DNA of 6,147 nt. Source: Pseudomonadota bacterium. GTDB lineage: Bacteria; Pseudomonadota; Gammaproteobacteria; Burkholderiales; Methylophilaceae. The translations under genes were made by a program, and so were the position numbers. The notes under the pieces are model-generated. The model was not told the origin of the DNA. It did not search any database and saw nothing but the letters and a program-made list of their open reading frames with translations. Positions 1-6,147 of the stretch are shown here, in pieces. Within the stretch, counting starts at the first letter, position 1. Each line of letters starts with the position of its first letter. The stretch lies in the NCBI GenBank assembly GCA_023459535.1, contig JAEWTK010000244.1, forward strand, positions 1 through 6,147, written 5' to 3'.

Positions 1-7
1 GCCGTAA

Positions 8-1603
8 GGCTGGTGGGCTGAAGAAGTCTATTTTGACTCCATCACCATGTTCGTCTTTTTCCTACTGACCGGACGTTGGCTGGAAACGCGTTTGCGCAAC
101 AAGACGGCCGGTGCACTCGATGACTTGATGCGGCGCCTGCCTGAAAGCGTAGAGCGCCAGATGTCAGACGGCAGCTTCGAGCGGATATCCAGTCGGCGCA
201 TCCGGCAGGGTGATGTATTGCGTATTTTGCCGGGCGAGGCATTTCCTGCAGACGGCGAGTTGATTGATGGCGAAACGCAGGCAGACGAAGCGCTGCTTAC
301 CGGCGAATCGCGCCCGGTAAAAAAGACACTGCATGCCGAACTGATTGCCGGTAGTCATAACCTGTCTTCCGCCATCCTGATGCGGGTCAGCAAGGTCGGT
401 CAGGATACACGTTATGCACAAATCGTCACGCTGATGGAAAAGGCGGCGACCGACAAGCCGCGGCTCGCCATTCTTGCTGATCGTATCGCCCGGCCATTTC
501 TGCTGCTGGTGCTCCTGGCGGCACTGGGCGCCGTTGTTTACTGGTGGCCGACGGATCCGGCGCGCGGTTTGATGGCGGCGGTCGCGGTCTTGGTGGTTAC
601 CTGTCCATGTGCCCTGTCGCTGGCGACGCCTGCCGCCATGCTGGCTTCTGCCGGCGCGTTGGCCAAGCGGGGTGTATTGACACGCCGATTGCAGGCGCTG
701 GAGATGATGGCAGGCATTGATACGGTGGTGTTTGACAAGACCGGCACGCTGACCAATGACCGCATGAAAGTCAGCAACATTCGCGTTCGTGATGGCTGGT
801 CTGCCGATGAGGCCCTGCAATTCGCGTCGGCGATTGCGCAGCTTTCCCTGCATCCGGTATCGCGCGCATTGGCAGACAGTTGCCCGCATGCCCGCCAGCC
901 AGTGGATAAAGTTCGGGAGATTTCAGGCCGGGGTTTGATGGCGGAAACTTCGCATGGGACGGTCAGACTGGGTTCTGCCCGGTTTTGTGAAGTCGATTTT
1001 CCGGATCAGGCCAACATGCAGGTGCATCTGGCTGATTCTCGCGGATGGTTGGCAAGTTTCGAGCTGGATGAGGATATTCGTGAAGATGCGGCCGCCAGCA
1101 TTGCTCAGTTACGTGATGCCGGCATGGCCGTCGAGATACTTTCCGGTGACCGTCACGCCGCGGTGCAGCGCGTAGCCCGGTCACTGGATATAGAGCAGAT
1201 GGCTGCGGATAGTACGCCGCAGGATAAATTGACTCATATACAGCATCTGCAGCAGGCCGGGCATCGTGTCGCCATGGTCGGCGACGGGCTCAATGATGGC
1301 CCGGTGCTGGCTGGTGCACAGGTTTCCATTGCGTTGGGTCAGGCAGCCCCGCTGGCGCAATCACAATCCGATTTCGTCATCCTGGGTGCCCAGTTGCAGA
1401 CAGTTCCACTTTTATTTTTGCACGCAAGGCGTACGATGTTCGTTGTGCGGCAGAATCTTTTGTGGGCGGCAGTCTATAACGCAGTCTGCATCCCATTGGC
1501 CGTCACCGGCTGGATCAATGCCTGGATAGCCGGGCTTGGTATGGCCCTGAGTTCCTTGCTGGTCATCATGAACGCTGCAAGACTCGCCAAAATAAGGAGA
1601 TAG
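8..1603 (+). CDS. ccoI: Cytochrome c oxidase-linked copper P1B-type ATPase CcoI/FixI, 5'-partial with a frame break at the left edge
   Basis: This is a copper-transporting P-type ATPase of the inner membrane; the CcoI/FixI subgroup exports Cu+ needed for CuB assembly in cbb3 oxidase. Counting from the ATG at 47, it shows the actuator motif TGES (85-88), the transmembrane metal-binding motif CPC (186-188), the phosphorylation motif DKTGT (230-234), an HP nucleotide-binding motif written SLHP (267-270), GDGLND (412-417), and a last helix with YN (477-478) and LSS (501-503). LSS instead of the CopA-style MSS, plus the oxidase neighbours, favours CcoI over a detoxifying CopA. Conserved family sequence (EEVYFDSIT) lies before ATG 47, so that ATG is not the natural start. 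In-frame codons 8-46 contain no start codon and TAA sits at 5-7, so the N-terminal metal-binding domain and first helices are absent in this frame. Family members are usually about 750-800 residues; 531 are readable here. ccoS follows after 2 bases. Function is confident; intactness is uncertain. Confidence 0.9.
   Translation, partial: GWWAEEVYFDSITMFVFFLLTGRWLETRLRNKTAGALDDLMRRLPESVERQMSDGSFERISSRRIRQGDVLRILPGEAFPADGELIDGETQADEALLTGESRPVKKTLHAELIAGSHNLSSAILMRVSKVGQDTRYAQIVTLMEKAATDKPRLAILADRIARPFLLLVLLAALGAVVYWWPTDPARGLMAAVAVLVVTCPCALSLATPAAMLASAGALAKRGVLTRRLQALEMMAGIDTVVFDKTGTLTNDRMKVSNIRVRDGWSADEALQFASAIAQLSLHPVSRALADSCPHARQPVDKVREISGRGLMAETSHGTVRLGSARFCEVDFPDQANMQVHLADSRGWLASFELDEDIREDAAASIAQLRDAGMAVEILSGDRHAAVQRVARSLDIEQMAADSTPQDKLTHIQHLQQAGHRVAMVGDGLNDGPVLAGAQVSIALGQAAPLAQSQSDFVILGAQLQTVPLLFLHARRTMFVVRQNLLWAAVYNAVCIPLAVTGWINAWIAGLGMALSSLLVIMNAARLAKIRR
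1594..1600 (+). promoter_or_regulatory. Strong Shine-Dalgarno sequence of ccoS
   Basis: AAGGAGA lies inside the last codons of ccoI and ends 5 bases before the TTG at 1606. It is the strongest ribosome binding site in the window. It decides the ccoS start, because no ATG or GTG gives a full-length CcoS. Its position across the ccoI stop suggests that ccoS translation is coupled to ccoI. Confidence 0.75.
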
Positions 1604-1605
1604 GC

Positions 1606-1743
1606 TTGGACATTCTATTTTTGTTGATTCCATTGTCCGTGGTTCTGGTGCTCGCCATCCTTGCCGGTCTCTGGTGGGCGATTTACAACGATCAGTTTGA
1701 AGACATAGAGCAGGAAGGCGAGCGTATTTTGCACGACGATTGA
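1606..1743 (+). CDS. ccoS: cbb3-type cytochrome oxidase assembly protein CcoS (TTG start)
   Basis: This is a 45-residue single-pass inner-membrane protein. CcoS is known to be required for cofactor insertion (haem b, haem b3, CuB) into the cbb3 catalytic subunit. It begins [16 protein letters not shown], a hydrophobic helix covering about residues 3-24 that ends in the aromatic belt WWAIY. A short acidic tail with NDQFEDIE and a terminal HDD follows. This matches the CcoS pattern of an N-terminal MxxLxxLIP helix followed by GQFDDL-like residues and an acidic end. The start is TTG at 1606, chosen because AAGGAG sits 5 bases upstream and the N-terminus then fits the family. It starts 2 bases after the ccoI stop, so it is probably co-transcribed and coupled. 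Its own stop codon is part of the FNR-type box that serves ccoN. Confidence 0.93.
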   Translation: MDILFLLIPLSVVLVLAILAGLWWAIYNDQFEDIEQEGERILHDD

Positions 1744-1753
1744 CCTATGTCAA
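1740..1753 (+). promoter_or_regulatory. FNR/ANR-type binding site upstream of ccoN
   Basis: TTGAC-CTAT-GTCAA is a perfect inverted repeat with 5-base arms and a 4-base spacer. It matches the FNR-family consensus TTGAT-N4-ATCAA at four of five positions in each arm. The site overlaps the last base and stop codon of ccoS and is centred 67 bases before the ccoN ATG. FNR/ANR proteins are [4Fe-4S] oxygen-sensing activators and commonly control ccoNOQP operons, so oxygen-limited induction of ccoNOQP(G) is the natural inference. No regulator gene is in the window. Confidence 0.8.
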
Positions 1754-1775
1754 ATTGGGCTGCCGCACTCTGCGA

Positions 1776-1781
1776 CAGAAT
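1776..1781 (+). promoter_or_regulatory. Putative -10 element of the FNR-dependent ccoN promoter
   Basis: CAGAAT matches TATAAT at four of six positions, including the important second A and final T. If transcription starts near 1788, this hexamer occupies -12 to -7 and the FNR-type palindrome is centred at -41.5, the standard class II activator geometry. No good -35 hexamer is present; TTGGGC at 1755-1760 leaves only a 15-base spacer. A missing -35 is expected for an activator-dependent promoter. The predicted leader is about 26 bases. Confidence 0.5.
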
Positions 1782-1813
1782 GTCACACAGCATCGTCAAC
1801 TTGGGGTAGTGAT

Positions 1814-3250
1814 ATGAGTCTAAATAGCTCTGAAGCAGTGATGTACAACGATACCGTTGTACGGCAGTTTTCAATTATGGCGGTCATCTGGGGTGTGGTG
1901 GGCATGCTGGTAGGCGTGATCATCGCAGCCCAGTTGTATATCCCGGAACTGAACCTGGGATTGCCCTGGACCAGTTTCGGCCGATTGCGACCGTTACATA
2001 CCAATGCAGTGATCTTCGCCTTTGGCGGTAGTACCCTGTTTGCCACGTCCTACTATGTGGTGCAGCGTACCTGTCAGACGCGGTTGTTCGGAGGCTCGTT
2101 GGCGTCTTTTACGTTCTGGGCCTGGCAATTGGTTATTGTGGCAGCGGCAGTTTCGCTGCCACTTGGCTTTACGCAGGCTAAAGAATATGCCGAGCTGGAA
2201 TGGCCGATCGATATCCTGATCGCAGTGGTCTGGGTCTCTTACGCCATTGTCTTCTTCGGCACCATTGGCACGCGCAAGGTCAAGCACATCTATGTCGCCA
2301 ACTGGTTCTTCGGCGCTTTCATCATTGCGGTCGCGTTGCTGCATATCGTCAATAGTGCGGCGATCCCGGCAGACTTCATGAAATCCTACTCCGCCTATGC
2401 TGGCGTACAGGACGCCATGGTGCAGTGGTGGTATGGTCACAATGCCGTGGGCTTCTTCCTGACTGCCGGCTTCCTCGGCATCATGTACTACTTCGTGCCC
2501 AAGCAGGTTGAGCGTCCGGTCTACTCCTATCGCCTTTCCATCGTGCACTTCTGGGCGCTGATCTTCACCTATATGTGGGCGGGTCCGCACCATCTGCATT
2601 ACACCGCATTACCTGACTGGACTCAGTCTTTGGGCATGGTGTTCTCGCTGATTCTGCTGGCACCGAGCTGGGGCGGCATGATCAACGGCATGATGACCAT
2701 GTCCGGTGCTTGGCATAAATTGCGCAGCGATCCTATCCTGCGTTTCCTGATTGTTTCGTTGTCCTTCTACGGCATGAGTACTTTTGAAGGTCCGATGATG
2801 GCGATCAAGACCGTGAACGCACTGTCGCATTACACCGACTGGACCGTCGGCCACGTGCACTCCGGTGCGCTGGGCTGGGTTGGTCTGGTTTCCATGGGTG
2901 CGCTCTATTACATGATTCCACGCTTGTTCGGCCAGAAACAGATGTATAGCGTCAAGGCGATTGAACTGCACTTCTGGATGGCGACCATCGGTATCGTGCT
3001 CTATATCTCTGCCATGTGGATATCCGGTGTCATGCAGGGTCTGATGTGGCGCGGTGTCAATCCGGACGGCACGCTGACCTACACCTTCGTTGAAAGTGTG
3101 AAAGCGACCTATCCATTCTATGCACTGCGTCTGCTCGGCGGCCTGCTTTACCTTGGCGGTATGGTGGTCATGCTGTGGAATGTGCTGAAGACCGCATCGA
3201 ATGGTCAATCCGTCAATGTCCCTGTTCCGCCGGTTGCGGCTCACGCTTAA
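1814..3250 (+). CDS. ccoN: cbb3-type cytochrome c oxidase subunit I, CcoN
   Basis: This is the catalytic membrane subunit. It reduces O2 to water at a haem b3-CuB centre, fed through haem b, and pumps protons. At 478 residues it has normal family length and about twelve hydrophobic segments. Visible ligands are H62 in [12 protein letters not shown] (haem b), H209 in YGHNAVGFF (CuB), H259 and H260 in [10 protein letters not shown] (CuB), and H347 and H349 in [10 protein letters not shown] (haem b3 and haem b). Y253 lies six residues before H259, the place of the C-family His-crosslinked tyrosine. E325 in [12 protein letters not shown] is the usual helix glutamate. The N-terminal YNDTVVRQF motif is typical. 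The ATG at 1814 is preceded by a modest GGGG at 1803-1806; an ATG at 1841 is possible but would leave almost nothing before YND. It is the first gene after the FNR-type box, and ccoO follows after 12 bases. Confidence 0.98.
   Translation: MSLNSSEAVMYNDTVVRQFSIMAVIWGVVGMLVGVIIAAQLYIPELNLGLPWTSFGRLRPLHTNAVIFAFGGSTLFATSYYVVQRTCQTRLFGGSLASFTFWAWQLVIVAAAVSLPLGFTQAKEYAELEWPIDILIAVVWVSYAIVFFGTIGTRKVKHIYVANWFFGAFIIAVALLHIVNSAAIPADFMKSYSAYAGVQDAMVQWWYGHNAVGFFLTAGFLGIMYYFVPKQVERPVYSYRLSIVHFWALIFTYMWAGPHHLHYTALPDWTQSLGMVFSLILLAPSWGGMINGMMTMSGAWHKLRSDPILRFLIVSLSFYGMSTFEGPMMAIKTVNALSHYTDWTVGHVHSGALGWVGLVSMGALYYMIPRLFGQKQMYSVKAIELHFWMATIGIVLYISAMWISGVMQGLMWRGVNPDGTLTYTFVESVKATYPFYALRLLGGLLYLGGMVVMLWNVLKTASNGQSVNVPVPPVAAHA
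1843..1862 (+). repeat. Perfect 8-bp inverted repeat (hairpin) inside the 5' end of ccoN
   Basis: GTACAACG and CGTTGTAC are exact reverse complements separated by the tetraloop ATAC, so the mRNA can form an 8-bp stem about 30 bases after the ccoN start codon. The same bases encode the conserved YNDTVV part of CcoN, so the symmetry may simply come from codon choice. No U-tract follows, so it is not an intrinsic terminator. Confidence 0.55.
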
Positions 3251-3253
3251 GGA
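3248..3253 (+). promoter_or_regulatory. Shine-Dalgarno of ccoO overlapping the ccoN stop
   Basis: TAAGGA contains the ccoN stop codon TAA and an AAGGA ribosome binding site, ending 9 bases before the ccoO ATG. The A/T-only spacer (ATAAATAAA) should be unstructured. The overlap suggests that ccoO translation is coupled to ccoN. Confidence 0.6.
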
Positions 3254-3262
3254 ATAAATAAA

Positions 3263-3889
3263 ATGGCTGACCACAATAAAAAACCCGGTTTCTCTCATGA
3301 GAAGATTGAAACCAACAACTTCCTGATGATCGTGTTGATTCTGGTCGTCGTCTCCTTCGGTGGACTGGTGGAAATCGTTCCACTGTTCTTCCAGAAGACG
3401 ATGACGGAACCGATCAAGGGCTTGGAACCGTATACGCCGGTGCAATTGGCGGGTCGCGATATCTACATCCGTGAAGGTTGCTATAACTGTCACTCACAGA
3501 TGATCCGTCCGTTCCGTGCTGAAGCCTTGCGTTACGGCCATTACTCGGTCGCGGGTGAGTTCGTTTATGACCATCCGTTCCAATGGGGTAGCAAGCGTAC
3601 AGGTCCTGACCTGCATCGCGTCGGCGGCAAGTACAGCGACGAATGGCATCGCATTCACCTGATCAATCCGCGCGATGTGGTACCGGAATCCAATATGCCG
3701 TATTACCCATGGCTGGAGAAGAATCTGGTTGATGCCGATGGCTTGGCTCCAAGAATGCGAGCATTACGCAAGGTTGGAGTGCCTTACAGTGACGAGCAGA
3801 TCGCCAATGCCAAGGCCGAGGTTGAAGGCAAGACCGAAATGGATGCCCTAATCGCTTATTTGCAGGGCTTGGGCAGAACACTGAAATAG
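3263..3889 (+). CDS. ccoO: cbb3-type cytochrome c oxidase subunit II, CcoO (monohaem cytochrome c)
   Basis: This is a membrane-anchored monohaem c subunit that passes electrons to CcoN on the periplasmic side. It is 208 residues, normal for the family. One helix at about residues 20-43 runs into the characteristic VEIVPLFF and acts as an uncleaved anchor. The single haem c site is CYNCH (C73, C76, H77) within [15 protein letters not shown]145 in [10 protein letters not shown] is the expected sixth haem ligand. Other family hallmarks are GRDIYIREG before the haem site and [19 protein letters not shown] after it. The start at 3263 is supported by AAGGA 9 bases upstream. It lies 12 bases after ccoN and 13 bases before ccoQ, in one transcription unit. 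Confidence 0.98.
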   Translation: MADHNKKPGFSHEKIETNNFLMIVLILVVVSFGGLVEIVPLFFQKTMTEPIKGLEPYTPVQLAGRDIYIREGCYNCHSQMIRPFRAEALRYGHYSVAGEFVYDHPFQWGSKRTGPDLHRVGGKYSDEWHRIHLINPRDVVPESNMPYYPWLEKNLVDADGLAPRMRALRKVGVPYSDEQIANAKAEVEGKTEMDALIAYLQGLGRTLK

Positions 3890-3902
3890 CGGGGTGAATC
3901 TG

Positions 3903-4040
3903 ATGGATATCAATACATTACGCATCATCGCAACCGTCGCAAGCTTTGTCGTCTTCATCGGTATCGTGGTCTGGGCGTGGTCACGCCGGCGCGAAGCGGA
4001 TTTCAAAGAAGCGGCCAATCTGCCTTTTGAACAGGATTGA
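3903..4040 (+). CDS. ccoQ: cbb3-type cytochrome oxidase subunit IV, CcoQ (small membrane protein)
   Basis: This is a 45-residue single-helix protein between ccoO and ccoP, the canonical place of CcoQ/FixQ. CcoQ is known to stabilise the association of CcoP with the CcoNO core. Residues 1-7 (MDINTLR) precede a hydrophobic helix at about 8-26 ending in VVWAW. A positive SRRR cluster then marks the cytoplasmic side, and the tail FKEAANLPFEQD matches the common CcoQ ending FxEAAxLPF. The start is ATG at 3903, with GGGGTGA at 3891-3897 as a moderate ribosome binding site. The gap to ccoO is 13 bases and to ccoP 10 bases. The call rests on position plus the LPF-type tail, since the protein is too short for more motifs. 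Confidence 0.93.
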   Translation: MDINTLRIIATVASFVVFIGIVVWAWSRRREADFKEAANLPFEQD

Positions 4041-4043
4041 GGA
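4038..4043 (+). promoter_or_regulatory. Shine-Dalgarno of ccoP overlapping the ccoQ stop
   Basis: TGAGGA includes the ccoQ stop TGA and a GAGGA ribosome binding site, ending 7 bases before the ccoP ATG. The spacer (ATAAAAA) is again A/T only, much like the one before ccoO. It points to coupled and efficient translation of ccoP. Confidence 0.6.
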
Positions 4044-4050
4044 ATAAAAA

Positions 4051-4956
4051 ATGAGTGATTTTGAATTCACCAGCAGTTTCTGGCCGTTGTTTATCTCGGC
4101 GATCACGGTACTGGGTATCCTTGGTTGCGCACTTCTGTTGTGGCTAACCAACAAGACCAGGGTACAGCAAACGCAGGACATGAGTACTGGTCATGTGTGG
4201 GATGGCGACTTGCGCGAAATGAACAACCCGCTGCCACGTTGGTGGGTATGGCTGTTCATTATCACCATCGTCTTTTCGGTTGCCTATCTCATTATCTATC
4301 CTGGCATGGGGTCCTACCAAGGCAAACTGGGATGGACGCAGGTCGGCCAGTTTGAGGCCGAGATGGCCAAGGCCGAAGAAGTGACCAAGCCGCTGTATGA
4401 CAAGTTCATGGCCATGTCGGTGGAAGAGGTCGCTGCAGATGAGCAGGGCATGGCAATCGGTGGCCGCCTGTTTCTCAACAACTGTGCGCAGTGCCATGGT
4501 TCGGATGCGCGCGGTAGCAAGGGCTTCCCCAACCTGACCGACAATGACTGGCTGCACGGGGGCGAACCGGAAATCATCAAGGCGACGTTGACCAATGGTC
4601 GTATGGGCATGATGCCGCCGATGGCCTCCATGGTCGGCAGTGAAGAGGACGTCAAGAACGTGGCGAACTATGTCCTGAGCCTCTCCAATAGTCAACATGA
4701 TGCAGCCCGTGCCGAGCTTGGCAAGGAAAAGTTCATGGTTTGCGCCGCCTGCCACGGTCCGGAAGGCAAGGGTAACCAGATGATGGGCGCGCCCAACCTG
4801 ACTGACGGCATCTGGCTGCACGGTGCCGGCGAGAAGAACATTATGGCCATGATCAATAATGGCAAGACGAATCAGATGCCGGCCCAGGCTGACAAGTTGA
4901 GCGAAGCACAGATTCACGTGTTGACCGCTTATGTCTGGGGTTTATCCAATAAGTAA
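4051..4956 (+). CDS. ccoP: cbb3-type cytochrome c oxidase subunit III, CcoP (dihaem cytochrome c)
   Basis: This is the membrane-anchored dihaem cytochrome c that takes electrons from soluble donors and hands them to CcoO. It is 301 residues, normal length. Two hydrophobic segments (about 10-32 and 64-85) flank the signature GHVWDGDLREMNNPLPRWW (47-65), and the periplasmic part carries two class I cytochrome c domains. Haem sites are CAQCH (C145, C148, H149) and CAACH (C231, C234, H235). Likely axial methionines are M188 in GMMPPM and M276 in NQMPAQ. The two domains share NLTD..WLHG blocks (161-170 and 249-258), a sign of internal duplication. Start at 4051 is supported by GAGGA 7 bases upstream. 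It closes the ccoNOQP structural set; ccoG follows after 21 bases with no terminator-like hairpin between them. Confidence 0.98.
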   Translation: MSDFEFTSSFWPLFISAITVLGILGCALLLWLTNKTRVQQTQDMSTGHVWDGDLREMNNPLPRWWVWLFIITIVFSVAYLIIYPGMGSYQGKLGWTQVGQFEAEMAKAEEVTKPLYDKFMAMSVEEVAADEQGMAIGGRLFLNNCAQCHGSDARGSKGFPNLTDNDWLHGGEPEIIKATLTNGRMGMMPPMASMVGSEEDVKNVANYVLSLSNSQHDAARAELGKEKFMVCAACHGPEGKGNQMMGAPNLTDGIWLHGAGEKNIMAMINNGKTNQMPAQADKLSEAQIHVLTAYVWGLSNK

Positions 4957-4977
4957 TCGCTGATTGGCAGGTGCAGT

Positions 4978-6147
4978 ATGGTAGAGCAGGCGACAGGTGC
5001 TAAGCGGGCAGAAGCCCCGGATGAGGTGATGGTTTCACTTTACGCTGCGCAGGAGAAGATTTACCCGCGCAGTGTTTCCGGGATCTTCAGCAAATGGCGC
5101 TGGGTGATGATCTGGATTACGCAGATTGTCTTTTATGGCGTACCCTGGTTGCAGTGGGGTGAACGTCAGGCGGTGCTGTTCAATCTGGAGGCGAGACGCT
5201 TCTACATCTTTGATCTGGTTCTGTACCCGCAGGACCTGATCTACCTAACTGCCATCCTCATCATCTCGGCGTTGTCGCTGTTCCTTTTCACTGCCGTGGC
5301 GGGTCGTTTGTGGTGCGGTTATACCTGTCCGCAGACGGTCTACACCGAAATCTTTCTCTGGTTCGAAAAGGTCATCGAAGGCGACCGTGCTGCCCGCATG
5401 AAGCTCGACAAGAGCGGCATGACAGCCGAGAAGGTCACGAAGAAATCGCTCAAGCATCTGGTGTGGGGGTTGTTCGCTTTATGGACAGGTTTCACTTTCG
5501 TGGGCTATTTCACCCCCATACGTGAACTGTTGCAAAACTGGATAGTGCTACAGATGGGGCCGTGGGAAACCTTCTGGGTGTTCTTCTATGGGTTTGCCAC
5601 ATATGGCAATGCCGGCTTCATGCGTGAACAGGTCTGCAAGTACATGTGCCCGTATGCGCGTTTCCAGAGTGCCATGTTCGACAAGGATACCCTGATCGTC
5701 ACCTATGACGAGGAGCGTGGTGAACCGCGCGGCAGCCGTTCGCGCAAGGATGATGCGAAAAGCCTTGGACTGGGTTCCTGTATCGATTGCAATCTATGCG
5801 TACAGGTTTGTCCTACCGGCATCGACATCCGCAAGGGTCTGCAGTATGAATGCATCGGTTGCGGCGCCTGCGCTGATGTCTGTGATACGGTCATGGACAA
5901 GGTCGGCTACCCGCGTGGATTGATTCGCTACTCTACAGAAAATGCCTTGCGCAACCATTGGTCTGGCAGTCAGATTCTCCGTCACGTATTGCGACCAAGA
6001 GTGCTGATCTATTTCAGCATACTGGCCTTGTTGGTCATTGCCTTGTTGACCAGTCTGGCCATGCGTACGCCGTTTATGGCGGATGTGGTTCGGGATCGCG
6101 GCGTGATGTCGCGTATCGTTGAAGGTGGGCTGCTGGAGAATGTCTAT
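4978..6147 (+). CDS. ccoG: Cytochrome c oxidase accessory protein CcoG/FixG/RdxA, 3'-truncated by the window edge
   Basis: This is a polytopic membrane ferredoxin-like protein of cbb3 biogenesis; a Rhodobacter homologue has been reported as a cupric reductase that prepares Cu+ for the oxidase. The frame is open for 390 codons to the last base; family members are about 470-480 residues, so roughly 80-90 are missing. Hydrophobic segments lie near residues 42-60, 87-110, 160-178, 195-215 and 342-361. Two membrane CxxxCP motifs are present: C113/C117 in WCGYTCPQTVYTE and C220/C224 in QVCKYMCPYARFQ. Two [4Fe-4S] sites follow: C268, C271, C274, C278 (CX2CX2CX3CP) and C292, C295, C298, C302. The start at 4978 is chosen for its position and a weak AGGTG at 4969-4973 only 4 bases upstream. 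It lies 21 bases after ccoP and is probably co-transcribed. The missing C-terminal part is usually an Ig-like periplasmic domain. Confidence 0.95.
   Translation, partial: MVEQATGAKRAEAPDEVMVSLYAAQEKIYPRSVSGIFSKWRWVMIWITQIVFYGVPWLQWGERQAVLFNLEARRFYIFDLVLYPQDLIYLTAILIISALSLFLFTAVAGRLWCGYTCPQTVYTEIFLWFEKVIEGDRAARMKLDKSGMTAEKVTKKSLKHLVWGLFALWTGFTFVGYFTPIRELLQNWIVLQMGPWETFWVFFYGFATYGNAGFMREQVCKYMCPYARFQSAMFDKDTLIVTYDEERGEPRGSRSRKDDAKSLGLGSCIDCNLCVQVCPTGIDIRKGLQYECIGCGACADVCDTVMDKVGYPRGLIRYSTENALRNHWSGSQILRHVLRPRVLIYFSILALLVIALLTSLAMRTPFMADVVRDRGVMSRIVEGGLLENVY

Noticed and set aside
1..30. Programmed ribosomal frameshift in the copper ATPase, as known for copA
   Set aside because: The copA case is a -1 shift on a slippery CCCAAAG-type site with downstream structure. 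Here the change needed is +1 at GGC-UGA with no slippery site, so an indel or sequencing error is more likely.
164..889. Minus-strand open frames of 241 and 80 codons opposite ccoI
   Set aside because: They mirror the TGES-to-DKTGT region of a clear P-type ATPase and have low-complexity R/Q-rich products with no motif, so they are shadows.
1774..1784. Short inverted repeat GACA-GAA-TGTC near the predicted transcription start
   Set aside because: Arms of 4 bases are expected often by chance, and it matches no operator I know.
1771..1787. CRP-like site TGCGA-N7-TCACA upstream of ccoN
   Set aside because: The spacer is 7 bases where CRP needs 6, the left arm has a mismatch, and it would sit on top of the predicted -10 element.
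2609..3493. Long open frame of 294 codons on the minus strand opposite ccoN/ccoO
   Set aside because: It lies wholly opposite ccoN and ccoO, which have every expected haem and copper ligand. Its product is rich in H, R and Q with no recognisable domain, as expected for the complement of conserved coding sequence.
4144..4917. Minus-strand open frame of 257 codons opposite ccoP, and a shorter one at 1994-2599 opposite ccoN
   Set aside because: Both are antisense to intact cytochrome oxidase genes, lack recognisable domains, and have no sign of their own promoter or ribosome binding site.
4957..4977. Possible terminator or promoter between ccoP and ccoG
   Set aside because: The 21-base gap has no stem-loop, no U-tract and no recognisable promoter hexamers; read-through from ccoP into ccoG is the simpler view.

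Overview
The window carries an ordinary but nearly complete cbb3-type (C-family haem-copper) cytochrome c oxidase locus, all on the + strand. In order it holds ccoI (copper P1B-ATPase, 5' part missing or broken), ccoS, ccoN, ccoO, ccoQ, ccoP and ccoG (3' end cut by the window edge). I see no mobile elements, RNA genes, CRISPR arrays or unrelated cargo, and no gene-free stretch longer than 70 bases. ccoS, ccoQ and ccoG were read by hand: the first two are only 45 codons each, and ccoG has no stop before the window ends.

The proteins look proteobacterial. The order ccoI-ccoS ahead of ccoNOQP, with ccoG behind, is one I associate with Betaproteobacteria, where a single ccoNOQP-ccoGHIS run is not the rule. 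That placement is inference from memory of gene order and sequence style; no species is proposed. The host should be capable of respiration at low oxygen.

Layout: 1-1603 is the copper pump ccoI, whose reading frame is interrupted at the extreme left (in-frame TAA at 5-7). 1606-1743 is ccoS with a TTG start and a strong Shine-Dalgarno sequence. 1740-1813 is a short regulatory gap with a perfect FNR/ANR-type palindrome (TTGAC-N4-GTCAA) and a -10-like hexamer at class II spacing. 1814-4956 is ccoNOQP, with gaps of 10-13 bases. 4978 to the end is ccoG.

How they work together: CcoN (haem b, haem b3, CuB), CcoO (one haem c) and CcoP (two haem c) form the proton-pumping oxidase, and CcoQ is the small stabilising subunit. 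CcoI and CcoG belong to the copper supply for the CuB site, as exporter and as Fe-S/cupric reductase respectively. CcoS is needed for cofactor insertion. The FNR-type box implies that the structural genes are induced when oxygen falls, independently of any promoter upstream of ccoI.

I found no convincing undescribed system. The items most worth a second look are the frame break at the left edge of ccoI, the FNR-type promoter overlapping the ccoS stop codon, and a perfect 8-bp hairpin early in ccoN.
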